DNA of 16,184 bases from Micrococcaceae bacterium (lineage in GTDB: Bacteria > Actinomycetota > Actinomycetes > Actinomycetales > Micrococcaceae): the NCBI GenBank assembly GCA_003486025.1, contig DNHA01000143.1:1-16184 (forward strand), read 5' to 3'. Below are positions 1 through 7,027 of this stretch, piece after piece. The position numbers and the translations under genes were made by a program. Each line of letters opens with the position of its first letter. The first letter of the stretch is position 1. A model generated the notes under the pieces. That model was given only the letters and a program-made list of their open reading frames with translations, was not told the origin of the DNA and searched no databases.

Positions 1-1040
1 GAATTTTCGGTGACCACATCGGGGACCAAACCGCCAGCATCGATGGCAGTTCCAGCGCTAATGCGTTCTAAGCTTGCCGACCCAGCGGTCATTGCAGCCT
101 CGGCGAGCGCTTGCGCGTCATAATGCGGGTTCTCCGAAACCGCGAGCAGCAAAGAGTCTTCGAGTCCCAGAGCGCTGGCCAGCGTCTTGGGATGGATGGC
201 CGGCGGGTTTGCTTCGCCCCAGATTTCAGGGCCGCCTTGGGACATTTCAAGTTCTGCAGGTAGTTGCTGAGCTTCCGCTTCAATCAGGTGCTGATAGGAG
301 TTCGAGGTGCGGCGCACCGTTTGAGCGGCGTTGTTGATCAAGATATCCAAGGTTCCCTCGGCAGCAACTCGGTCAGCCAGCGAGATCACTTGGGCGGGGT
401 CGCGTAGATCAATACCAACGATCCGTAGCCGGTGGATCCAATGAGCGGCGTCTTCCACCGCCGCAAAGCGTCGGGCGGCGTCCCGGGGGAAGCGGGTCGT
501 GATGGTTGTATGCGCGCCATCACGTAATAGGCGAAGCGCAATGTGCATACCAATTTTTGCTCGCCCTCCGGTTAGCAGCGCACGTTTGCCACTGAGATCC
601 GCGCGGGCGTCCCGACGTTCCCGGCCTGCTGCCGCGCAGTCGGGACACAGATAGTGGTGGAAAGAATCAACTGTGGTGTACCGCTTTTTACAGATATAGC
701 ATCCGCGCGGACGCAGGTACTCCCCCGCGGTAGGTTCTTCGGTGCCGGAACTCAGTTCAAGGCCGAGGGTTTCATCATCCAGGCGTTGCGGGGAGCCCGT
801 GGCAGTCCGTTCAATTGCTGCGCGGTCTGCCGCGGTGATCTCCGCGCGTTTCTGCGACTTCCGGTAACGCTTGGCTGCCTTGAACATGTTGCTCGTGGCA
901 CGGCGCACGGCAATATGGCGCTCGTCGTCACTGGGAAGTTGATGCACTGTTCCCAGCACTTTCAGCGCCGTCATCAGTTCGGCGTCAGTGAAGAGGGGTT
1001 CGTTGCCAGTCGGTTCGGCCAGGTCTGGATGTTCGCTCAT
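1..1040 (-). CDS. SDR-family oxidoreductase with N-terminal zinc-ribbon-like segment (partial, runs off left edge)
   Basis: The minus-strand frame stays open from the start to base 1, giving about 346 codons; the C-terminus is outside the window. Residues about 1-110 are polar and unassigned. They are followed by a CYIC - 14 residues - CPDC pair of cysteine knuckles, typical of a structural zinc ribbon. After this comes a Rossmann start (LSGKRALLTGGRAKIGMHIA, with the TGxxxxIG dinucleotide-binding motif) and then DILINNAAQ, the SDR NNAG-like motif, so NAD(P)-dependent redox activity is likely. The catalytic Tyr-x-x-x-Lys is not reached inside the window and cannot be checked. ATG 1040 is chosen; ATG 1052 is in frame, adds four residues, and neither has a strong ribosome site. 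It lies 21-33 bases after purN on the same strand, so co-transcription is plausible. The substrate is unknown. Confidence 0.8.
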   Translation of the reverse strand, partial: MSEHPDLAEPTGNEPLFTDAELMTALKVLGTVHQLPSDDERHIAVRRATSNMFKAAKRYRKSQKRAEITAADRAAIERTATGSPQRLDDETLGLELSSGTEEPTAGEYLRPRGCYICKKRYTTVDSFHHYLCPDCAAAGRERRDARADLSGKRALLTGGRAKIGMHIALRLLRDGAHTTITTRFPRDAARRFAAVEDAAHWIHRLRIVGIDLRDPAQVISLADRVAAEGTLDILINNAAQTVRRTSNSYQHLIEAEAQQLPAELEMSQGGPEIWGEANPPAIHPKTLASALGLEDSLLLAVSENPHYDAQALAEAAMTAGSASLERISAGTAIDAGGLVPDVVTEN

Positions 1041-1073
1041 ATCGCCATCCATTCTACGTTGGCCTGCCGTTAG

Positions 1074-1643
1074 CTATTTGTTCCGAGCCAAGTCGCCCAG
1101 GGTGGCAATGAGCAGTCGGCGTTCGACCACTTTGATGCGCTCATGCAAGGTTTCTTCGGTGTCCTCATCGAGAACTGCCACGGATTCTTGACGCAGAATC
1201 GGGCCGGTGTCCACCCCTGCATCGGCAATATGTACCGTGCACCCGGTGACCTTAACACCGTACGCAAGCGCATCGCGCACTCCGTGCGCACCTGGGAACG
1301 ATGGAAGCAATGCCGGATGGGTGTTGATGTAGGTCCCGTCAAATGCGTTGATGAACTCTTCGCCCACAATTCGCATGAATCCCGAGGAAACCACATAATC
1401 AGGCCGATAGGACTGGCACTTCTGCGTCAATGCGTGGTTCCATTCGGCTCGGTCTTCGTAGTCTTTAAAATTGACCACAAATGTTTCGATGCCAGCAGCT
1501 TGGGAACGTTCTACACCGTAGGTCCCATGCTTGTCAGCTCCAACCGCTGCGATCTCTACATCAGCTAATTCTTTGCTGGCGACGGCGTCGATAACCGACT
1601 GAAGATTCGAACCAGTTCCGGAGACAAGTACAACAATGCGCAT
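1074..1643 (-). CDS. purN: Phosphoribosylglycinamide formyltransferase (GAR transformylase)
   Basis: PurN transfers a formyl group from 10-formyl-tetrahydrofolate to GAR, the third step of cytosolic purine synthesis. The protein of about 189 residues opens with MRIVVLVSGTGSNLQS, the phosphate-binding start of the family. It carries the catalytic block INTHPALLPSFPG (Asn and His of the N-x-H motif) and the later DAGVDTGPIL with the catalytic Asp; length is normal. ATG 1643 places the conserved first strand at residue 2. In-frame ATGs at 1652 and 1682 would only add a non-conserved tail, and none has a good ribosome site. A TAGAAT hexamer ends 7 bases before ATG 1643, which would fit a leaderless mRNA. 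purH, the usual partner, is not adjacent; the SDR gene follows instead, and perM lies about 1.4 kb away. Confidence 0.96.
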   Translation of the reverse strand: MRIVVLVSGTGSNLQSVIDAVASKELADVEIAAVGADKHGTYGVERSQAAGIETFVVNFKDYEDRAEWNHALTQKCQSYRPDYVVSSGFMRIVGEEFINAFDGTYINTHPALLPSFPGAHGVRDALAYGVKVTGCTVHIADAGVDTGPILRQESVAVLDEDTEETLHERIKVVERRLLIATLGDLARNK

Positions 1644-1656
1644 ACTAGCCATTCTA
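1644..1656 (-). promoter_or_regulatory. Candidate -10 element for leaderless purN transcript
   Basis: On the minus strand TAGAAT (1656-1651) is followed by 7 bases and then ATG 1643, the spacing expected when transcription starts on the start codon. No convincing -35 hexamer lies 16-18 bases upstream, so this is tentative. The same TAGAAT precedes the SDR start (1056-1051), but 10 bases from ATG 1040. Confidence 0.3.
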
Positions 1657-1771
1657 CGGTTCGCAGTGAGCTCATTTTGCATACCGCACGGCGGGTGAAG
1701 TAACAGTGCTCACACAAGCCAATTCACTGCGCCTAGACTGTGCTCAAGAGAAATCAGCAGAGGAGCTTGTC

Positions 1772-2293
1772 ATGACCGAGATCATCCCCGACGGGAAGGA
1801 CTGGACCTTCGTTCTGGAATCTATCTGCACCCAGTGCCATCACGATGTGCGTGAGGTTTCCCCTGCACAGGTGGTTGAACAACTACCCCAATTCGTAGAC
1901 CGGTATTTACTTGCTTTGCACCGTCCGCAAGCAAAAGTCCGAACCGACCCTGCGCGCTGGAGTGATCAAGAGTATGTGGTTCACGTTGCCGACATGCTAG
2001 TGACGATGACCGAACACCTGAAGCTGATGACCAGCCATGATGATCCCACCTTCCCTGATTGGGATCAGGATCAAGCCGCCGAAAAAGGTCACTACAACGA
2101 TCAGGATACCGACACAGCCGCCACCCGGTTGCGAACTTCTGCGTCGCTTTACATTCAGAATTTGGCAGCCATTGATCCGAGTGCCTATGACCATCAAGGA
2201 TTGCGCTCAAATGGCGCGGCATTTACCGTCGCAACCCTAAACCAATACGCCTGGCACGACGTATTGCACCATATGTGGGACTTGCAGGCATAG
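1772..2293 (+). CDS. DinB-family (four-helix, metal-binding) protein
   Basis: The 173-residue product resembles the actinobacterial DinB/mycothiol-maleylpyruvate-isomerase-like four-helix fold. It starts with a WTFVLE..C..C segment, followed by WSDQEYVVHVADM (His71), PDWDQDQ near residue 97, and FTVATLNQYAWHDVLHHMWD near the end, where His162 and His166/167 complete the usual three-histidine metal site. Members are thought to act as thiol- or metal-dependent transferases or hydrolases, but this one's substrate is unknown. ATG 1772 is preferred because an AGAGGAG ribosome site sits just upstream; the frame is open back to 1706 without similar support. It is divergent from purN and followed, after 111 bases, by a lipoprotein gene on the same strand. 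Confidence 0.85.
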   Translation: MTEIIPDGKDWTFVLESICTQCHHDVREVSPAQVVEQLPQFVDRYLLALHRPQAKVRTDPARWSDQEYVVHVADMLVTMTEHLKLMTSHDDPTFPDWDQDQAAEKGHYNDQDTDTAATRLRTSASLYIQNLAAIDPSAYDHQGLRSNGAAFTVATLNQYAWHDVLHHMWDLQA

Positions 2294-2328
2294 AGATTTA
2301 CTAGGTCTTATTTATTTCATCCGATATT

Positions 2329-2357
2329 TTGGTTCGGTGATTCTCGGTGTTTAGACT
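2329..2357 (+). promoter_or_regulatory. Candidate promoter of the lipoprotein gene
   Basis: TTGGTT (2329-2334), a 17-base spacer and TAGACT (2352-2357) give a moderate sigma-A-like match 48 bases before ATG 2405. A 7-base inverted pair, TCGGTGA (2334-2340) and TCACCGA (2379-2385), brackets the presumed start site and could be an operator or a weak hairpin. Confidence 0.35.
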
Positions 2358-2404
2358 TCTAGCTAGGCACTGAAACCGTCACCGATCAAGGAACTGAAAA
2401 AAAT

Positions 2405-3040
2405 ATGAAGATTCGGCGCGGCACTAGGCTCTTTGCGTTAACACTCACCGGCCTCCTGATGGTTTCCGCGTGTTCCAGCCAGGATTCTAGGGTCGAAGAA
2501 TCACAGTCTCCACCGTCCGCAGCCGAGCTCATGCCTCGACTCGTTGACGAAATAACCAACAAGGATCAACTTCCCGAAGGATTTGAAGCCAGCGGCAACT
2601 ACGCCGCTAACTCGCTACGCCACCTTGCCAATTCAGGATATGGAGAGCATTTTGTGGCGGAGGGCGAAGGCGGTGAGCTGTGCCTGCTAACGCTCGCAGC
2701 TCCCAAGGAACAAGGTGGCGACCCCGAGATTGCTTCGTCTACGTGCCCACCTGTCCAGCACGTGTTGGACAACGGCATTCTGCTGGAAACCACCGGGGGC
2801 GAATCAAGTTTTGATGTTGTCAGCTACTTGCTGCCACCGGATATTTCTGAGCAGAGCGCTACTGACGCGATCAGCGAGCTGGTGCCTGAAAATCACAGCG
2901 ACCTGCGTCCTCCGGTCGAGATCATCTCCGCGGATTCAGCGGTCTTGCTCGTGATGACTTCGCAAACTTCTCAGCAGCTGGGCGAGTTTCAGCTCCCCCG
3001 GGCCAACGGTGATTCGTTGACATTACGCCCGATCCGTTAA
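2405..3040 (+). CDS. Putative secreted lipoprotein of unknown function
   Basis: The 211-residue protein starts with a basic n-region (MKIRRGTR), a hydrophobic stretch (residues 9-20) and the lipobox VSAC with Cys23. It is therefore predicted to be exported, lipidated on Cys23 and anchored on the outer face of the membrane. The mature part is acidic, has no transmembrane segment, and contains two cysteines (in GGELCLLTL and SSTCPPV) that could form a disulfide. I recognise no domain. The ribosome site is AAGGAA about 12 bases upstream of ATG 2405, rather far. The gene is convergent with perM, the two stop codons being separated by only 24 bases, and no obvious terminator is seen between them. 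Confidence 0.8.
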   Translation: MKIRRGTRLFALTLTGLLMVSACSSQDSRVEESQSPPSAAELMPRLVDEITNKDQLPEGFEASGNYAANSLRHLANSGYGEHFVAEGEGGELCLLTLAAPKEQGGDPEIASSTCPPVQHVLDNGILLETTGGESSFDVVSYLLPPDISEQSATDAISELVPENHSDLRPPVEIISADSAVLLVMTSQTSQQLGEFQLPRANGDSLTLRPIR

Positions 3041-3064
3041 GGCCTCACCCACAAGCAAGAGCTG

Positions 3065-4435
3065 TTAGCCTTCCAATACTGGATCGGTTTCAAACAGTGG
3101 GGCCACTAGATAGCCAATAGCTGTGCCGAGTCCAATTTGCAGCGCTAGAGCACCGGCCGTGACCCACATATGCGGCCCTAGCTCGGTAAGCCTTCCGATG
3201 GCTAAAGAACCCGAGGACAGCCACGAACCGGCTAGGCTCAGCAGCCCTGCAGCGATTCCGGTGAACACTGCTAAGCACAATGTCGAGACGCCAAGCGAAA
3301 GAATGTTGAAGGGGATGCGTCGGGCAAACCAATCCTCGAGGTGATTTTCGCCCACGCGAAGGAAGTACCACCCGGCAACGATTCCTGCGAGCACCGGCAA
3401 CAACAGGAAGAGCCATTGATTTCCTGCCTCACCCGATGGCAATGCGGCGAATAGCGGCATCGAAGGTAGCGGACCCACGGTCGTTTCGAGCGTTGAGAGA
3501 GTACTGCCGGTTCCAATGCTGAACCCGCCACCGCTGATCCAAGAAAGTACCCAGAAAACCGCGTTCGGGATAAGTCCGAGCTGCAGTAAGGTGAGCGCGA
3601 AGGATCCGATAGGCCCTGGGCGCAGCTCTTGGTAAATATTTGCGACATCTGCCCAGTGCAAACCAACGGTGATGCTCATGAGAATTCCGGAAATGGCTAC
3701 CGCGGCCATATATCCAATGAACCCTGCCACGATCACGTGCCATACATAGGTTCCGGCCCATCGCCGGTGCGGGGAAATGCGCGATATATGCGCCGCGACG
3801 TCTACACCGATCAGCCTGCCCCAAGAGCCTGCTTCACGGCGTGCACCAAAAATCAGCCCGACAAAAGCGATGATCAAAGGGATAAACGTGGCCGATATGA
3901 GGTTGGCCTTGGCGTAGGAGTTACTAGCCAAGAATGCGATTCCGGTGCCGATAGCTCCGTAGGTGATAAATGCTCCGGCCAAACCTTGCCAAAGCTGGTC
4001 CGTGTAGGAGGCTCTGGCAATGCGCCGGCCGGCACGCCAGCAAAAGATGAAGGGCAACAGGCTCAGGCCCAAGGGCAGCAAGGTGAGCAAGCCCGAAACC
4101 GCGCTCGGATCCGCTTCCGGGCCGAGATTCAGCACTTCAAGTGGCACCCCATGGATGAGCAGCCACAGTAACCCGCCAAATTGCAGGATCGTCTCAAAAG
4201 AATTTTCGAGGAACCCACCGCTGAAATACACCGCGACCAGAGGCACGGTTAACAGTGCCATGCAGAAAACGATGGACTGTACAATTTCGAATACACCCTG
4301 CAGGGCAAGAGGCATCGGCCATCCGTTGCGCAGACGCAACATCACGGCTTTCATGGGTTTCTTTTCGCGGCTCATCATCTTCAATGGTGCCACCATTGGC
4401 GTCGCCCGTTGAGAATCGACGCGCAACGGTGGCAC
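3065..4435 (-). CDS. perM: PerM/DUF6350-family polytopic membrane protein
   Basis: The 456-residue, very hydrophobic protein has roughly nine membrane segments (about residues 50-72, 112-133, 150-172, 177-197, 231-257, 277-303, 341-359, 380-404 and 422-445). The GGGFSIGTGSTLS loop near residues 302-314 and the total length match the actinobacterial DUF6350 family, whose mycobacterial member PerM (Rv0955) supports cell division and persistence. In mycobacteria that gene adjoins purN-purH; here purN is about 1.4 kb away, beyond two plus-strand genes, which supports the family assignment. GTG 4435 has a GAGGTGAA ribosome site 5 bases upstream; ATG 4375 is an alternative giving a shorter cytosolic N-terminus. 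It begins only 21 bases after hpaI on the same strand, so it may be co-transcribed with a catabolic pair. Confidence 0.82.
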   Translation of the reverse strand: MPPLRVDSQRATPMVAPLKMMSREKKPMKAVMLRLRNGWPMPLALQGVFEIVQSIVFCMALLTVPLVAVYFSGGFLENSFETILQFGGLLWLLIHGVPLEVLNLGPEADPSAVSGLLTLLPLGLSLLPFIFCWRAGRRIARASYTDQLWQGLAGAFITYGAIGTGIAFLASNSYAKANLISATFIPLIIAFVGLIFGARREAGSWGRLIGVDVAAHISRISPHRRWAGTYVWHVIVAGFIGYMAAVAISGILMSITVGLHWADVANIYQELRPGPIGSFALTLLQLGLIPNAVFWVLSWISGGGFSIGTGSTLSTLETTVGPLPSMPLFAALPSGEAGNQWLFLLLPVLAGIVAGWYFLRVGENHLEDWFARRIPFNILSLGVSTLCLAVFTGIAAGLLSLAGSWLSSGSLAIGRLTELGPHMWVTAGALALQIGLGTAIGYLVAPLFETDPVLEG

Positions 4436-4456
4436 TTCACCTCACCGATGCAGGTA

Positions 4457-5266
4457 TCAGTAGCTCGCCGGGGCGGAGCTTTGCGACTCGCCTTTAAAAC
4501 TGGCTGCGAGTGCCTCGGTAGCCCGGGCCAACAGTGCAACGTCGGCACCGACACCCACATAGTCGGCACCTGCTTCGATGTACTTGCGTGCGCTGGCTTG
4601 ATCGAAAGCATTAACGCCTGCGTATTTTCCGGCGGACTTTGCGGCCTGAATCGACTTCATTACCCCAGCGACCACGTCAGGGTGGCCTTGTTGTCCAATG
4701 ACCCCCATGGAGGCGGCAAGATCCGACGGGCCGATGAAGATCCCGTCAATTCCCTCGGTGGCCACGATATCCGCGACATTGCTTACCGCCTCGGCGGATT
4801 CGATCTGCACCATCACGGTGATAGTCTCCGCCGCGCGGGTGAGGTAGTCCGGTATGCGGTTCCAGCGGGCCGAACGAGCCAAGGCCGAACCGACACCGCG
4901 CACGCCAAGCGGCGGGTAATTGCAGGCCGCTACCGCTGCTGCAGCTTGCTGCGCGTCATTGACCATCGGGATGATCAGTGATTGAACACCAAGATCTAAG
5001 AACTGCTTGATAATCACCGGATCATTAACCGGAGGGCGTACTACTGGAATTGTAGGGTAGCCGCGGACCGCCTGAAGCTGTGCAAGCACATTTTGCAGAT
5101 CATTAGGGGAATGTTCGGCATCAATGAAGAGCCAGTCAAAGCCCGCACCCGCACAGATTTCTGCATTCAGTGCTGAGGCAGAGCAAACCCAAATGCCGGT
5201 TAGAGCATGGTCAGCACCGCGCAAGGCGTCTTTCAGTGACGGGTCGGGATCTACTCGAAATGACAT
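4457..5266 (-). CDS. hpaI: HpcH/HpaI-family aldolase (4-hydroxy-2-oxoheptanedioate aldolase type)
   Basis: HpaI is a class II metal-dependent pyruvate aldolase that splits 4-hydroxy-2-oxoheptanedioate into pyruvate and succinate semialdehyde. The 269-residue protein has DWLFIDAEHSPND (Asp49, catalytic His52), PVVRPP (Arg77, pyruvate-binding), VMVQIES (Glu156, metal) and IFIGPSDLA (Asp182, metal), i.e. the whole known active site in order. The start ATG 5266 lies inside the end of hpaH (16-base overlap in another frame), so translation is probably coupled. The dioxygenase, dehydrogenase and isomerase genes of the 4-hydroxyphenylacetate pathway are not in the window, so the physiological substrate could be a different 4-hydroxy-2-oxo acid. 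Confidence 0.92.
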   Translation of the reverse strand: MSFRVDPDPSLKDALRGADHALTGIWVCSASALNAEICAGAGFDWLFIDAEHSPNDLQNVLAQLQAVRGYPTIPVVRPPVNDPVIIKQFLDLGVQSLIIPMVNDAQQAAAAVAACNYPPLGVRGVGSALARSARWNRIPDYLTRAAETITVMVQIESAEAVSNVADIVATEGIDGIFIGPSDLAASMGVIGQQGHPDVVAGVMKSIQAAKSAGKYAGVNAFDQASARKYIEAGADYVGVGADVALLARATEALAASFKGESQSSAPASY

Positions 5267-6036
5267 GTCACTGTTCCCATCGGCCCGTAGTCGGCAAAGA
5301 CTGTGTCATTTTCATTGACCCACATAGGTCGGGTGAATGAACCGGCCAAGATGATCTCTCCGGCTTTAAGCTTGTCGCCGTGCGGGGCGATCTTGTTAGC
5401 CAGCCAGTACACGCCGGCGGCCGGGTGGTTGAGCACACCCGCGGCTACGCCGGTCTCTTCCACCGTCTGGTTCTTGAAGAGAATTCCCGAGACCCAACGC
5501 AGGTCGATTGCATCAGGCTTCATGGGATTTCCGCCCATGACCATTGCACCCATGGCCGCGTTATCGCTAATGGTGTCGACGATGGTACGCCCTTCCATTT
5601 CCACCCGTGCATCAAGGATTTCTAAGGCTGGAATGACATATTCGGTGGCTTCGAGAACATCGAAAATATTGGCATTGGGGCCTTCGATATCCTTCTTCAG
5701 CTTGAAGGCAAGTTCCATCTCGACGCGTGCACCGGTAAAGTCGGACCATTTAAAACTCGCGCCCGAATCGTAGAGCATGTCATCAAAGATGATCCCGTAA
5801 TCCGGTTCGGTAATGCCTGTAGCCATCTGCATGGCCCGCGAGGTCAACCCGATCTTGCGTCCTACGAGTTTGCGTCCGGCGGCTTCCGAGCGTTGGCGCC
5901 AGAGGTTCTGGACACGGTAAGAATCCTCCACCGTCATCTCTGGGTAGCGCGCAGTCAGTCGCGGAACCGGAGTGCGGGTGGCTCCTGCTTCGACAAGTTC
6001 ATCGGCAATCGCCGTGATAGTTTCCTCGGATAGCAT
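5251..6036 (-). CDS. hpaH: 2-oxo-hept-3-ene-1,7-dioate hydratase
   Basis: HpaH adds water to 2-oxohept-3-ene-1,7-dioate to give the HpaI substrate. The 261-residue sequence has GRKIGLTS (Lys61), the metal ligands in ARVEMELAF (Glu106 and Glu108) and IPALEILDAR (Glu139); these residue numbers coincide with those I recall for the E. coli enzyme. Length is normal. ATG 6036 has AAAGGTG about 11 bases upstream. It overlaps hpaI by 16 bases. The 155-base leader up to the FMN reductase stop contains two interleaved inverted repeats that could be an operator. The related 2-hydroxypenta-2,4-dienoate hydratase family is an alternative, but pairing with an HpaI-type aldolase favours HpaH. Confidence 0.92.
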   Translation of the reverse strand: MLSEETITAIADELVEAGATRTPVPRLTARYPEMTVEDSYRVQNLWRQRSEAAGRKLVGRKIGLTSRAMQMATGITEPDYGIIFDDMLYDSGASFKWSDFTGARVEMELAFKLKKDIEGPNANIFDVLEATEYVIPALEILDARVEMEGRTIVDTISDNAAMGAMVMGGNPMKPDAIDLRWVSGILFKNQTVEETGVAAGVLNHPAAGVYWLANKIAPHGDKLKAGEIILAGSFTRPMWVNENDTVFADYGPMGTVTCHFE

Positions 6037-6063
6037 CGACGGCTACACCTTTCGCTTTCGAGT

Positions 6064-6100
6064 TACATCTATGTGAGCAACCTGGATGATGTAGCTCACA
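6064..6100. promoter_or_regulatory. Interleaved inverted repeats upstream of hpaH (operator candidate)
   Basis: TGTGAGC (6072-6078) is matched by GCTCACA (6094-6100), and TACATC (6064-6069) by GATGTA (6088-6093). All four arms are perfect. The two TGTGAGC half-sites have starts 22 bases apart, about two helical turns, suggesting a dimer or tetramer of a repressor rather than a hairpin. The element lies 28-64 bases upstream of the hpaH ATG. The cognate regulator is unknown. Confidence 0.45.
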
Positions 6101-6191
6101 AGGAATAATGCTAGCGAGCTTCAAGGCTTCTGGCACATCGTACTAACATTCATACCCCTAATATTTAGCGCGGTGCTGCCAAATCCGTGCT

Positions 6192-6878
6192 TTAGCTTCT
6201 GCTTCCTTGCACGCTTGCTAGCAATGCTTCAAAAGGAAGAGTTGTCAGCGGATCGTTGGGATTAGCGGTGTCGCTGACCGATGGTGCAATTGAACGCGTA
6301 TCACCTAGATCGCTATCTGCCTGCAGGGTTCCCCCCTCGGCAGACAAGGCTAAAACGACTTCGCGAGCTGCGCGGCGGGTTCTTTCGGACAAGGTTCCAG
6401 CAAGCCCTTGTCCGCCGAAGTCTTCCGAGGCAGCAAATACAGTGGTTGGCATCACCTGAGTGCGCAAATAGGAGAAGATCGGGCGCATGGCGTAATCAAC
6501 GGCGAGCTGATGGCGCTGCGAACCGGCTGTTGCGGCCAGCACAACTGGCTTCCCATCCAAGGACCGCGGATCCAGGATATCGATAAATGATTTAAACAGT
6601 CCCGACACCGAAGCAGAGAAGACCGGGGTGACGGCCACCAAAACATCCGATGCGACCACCGCATCGATAATCTTCTGCAACTGCGGAGGAGCGAAGCCGG
6701 TGAGCATGTTGTTGACAATGTCGTGGGCGTACTCGCGCAGTTCCACGTTGATCACATCAGCTTGGACGCCGACGGAGGCAAGTTCAGTAGCGACGCTTTC
6801 GCCAATTTGATGCCCCAGCAGTGAAGTGCTCGAAGGGTTACCCAGACCACCGGTGATGACCACGATTGACTTGCTCAT
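6192..6878 (-). CDS. NADPH-dependent FMN reductase, CE1759 (LLM-partnered) type
   Basis: The 228-residue flavodoxin-fold protein begins with SIVVITGGLGNPSSTS, the flavin phosphate-binding loop of the NADPH-dependent FMN reductase family. It continues with AHDIVNNMLTGFAPP, VAVTPVFSASVSGLFKSFID and GSQRHQLAVDYAMRPIFSYL, features I associate with the CE1759 subfamily. Such enzymes supply reduced FMN to a luciferase-like (LLM) monooxygenase normally encoded next door. No LLM gene is visible here; the neighbours are hpaH and divergent kynA. The start ATG 6878 has a clear GAGGG ribosome site 6 bases upstream. It is divergent from kynA across 149 bases that hold two palindromes, one over a possible -10 (TATAAA) of this gene. 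Confidence 0.88.
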   Translation of the reverse strand: MSKSIVVITGGLGNPSSTSLLGHQIGESVATELASVGVQADVINVELREYAHDIVNNMLTGFAPPQLQKIIDAVVASDVLVAVTPVFSASVSGLFKSFIDILDPRSLDGKPVVLAATAGSQRHQLAVDYAMRPIFSYLRTQVMPTTVFAASEDFGGQGLAGTLSERTRRAAREVVLALSAEGGTLQADSDLGDTRSIAPSVSDTANPNDPLTTLPFEALLASVQGSRS

Positions 6879-6898
6879 TTTCTGCCCTCAATTCAAAT

Positions 6899-6918
6899 TT
6901 ATATGCGTATGCATGTAA
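6899..6918. promoter_or_regulatory. 20-bp imperfect palindrome in the FMN reductase/kynA divergent region
   Basis: TTATATGC-GTAT-GCATGTAA pairs at 7 of 8 positions per arm. It lies 21-40 bases upstream of the FMN reductase ATG and overlaps a minus-strand TATAAA (6903-6898), so a protein bound here would block that promoter. Size and symmetry suit a MarR- or GntR-type dimer, but no such gene is adjacent; PaaX, encoded two genes on, is one candidate. Confidence 0.45.
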
Positions 6919-6961
6919 TAACGAGAGTATCGCAGAATCTATTCCAAGATTCCGGAAAGTT

Positions 6962-6979
6962 TGCGAACTCACATTCGCA
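6962..6979. promoter_or_regulatory. 18-bp palindrome upstream of the kynA -35 box
   Basis: TGCGAA-CTCACA-TTCGCA has perfect 6-base arms and a 6-base centre. It is centred about 57 bases before the predicted kynA transcription start and just upstream of the -35 box, a position more usual for an activator or for upstream-acting repression than for direct occlusion. Confidence 0.4.
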
Positions 6980-6990
6980 GATTTTCAGTA

Positions 6991-7020
6991 TTGTGACGCT
7001 CGCCAAGAAATTGATATGAT
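6991..7020 (+). promoter_or_regulatory. kynA promoter with extended -10 and predicted leaderless start
   Basis: TTGTGA (6991-6996), an 18-base spacer and TATGAT (7015-7020) with a preceding TG at 7012-7013 form an extended -10 sigma-A promoter. Exactly 7 bases separate the -10 from ATG 7028, placing the expected transcription start on the A of the start codon. There is no Shine-Dalgarno before ATG 7028, which agrees with a leaderless mRNA. Confidence 0.6.
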
Positions 7021-7027
7021 CAAGCTC

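Noticed and set aside
654..1073. Plus-strand frame opposite the SDR gene
   Set aside because: It is antisense to a coding frame with clear SDR motifs and has no recognisable protein features.
1049..1658. The 10-mer CCATTCTACG occurring at 1049 and 1649
   Set aside because: Too short to be a repeat element; both copies overlap TAGAAT near start codons and are better explained as promoter-like sequence or chance.
3629..4171. 180-codon plus-strand frame inside perM
   Set aside because: Antisense shadow of a membrane-protein gene; highly polar, no start signal.
6072..6100. CRP/GlxR site (TGTGA...TCACA) ahead of hpaH
   Set aside because: The TGTGA and TCACA halves are separated by 19 bases, far more than the 6 bases of a CRP-family site.
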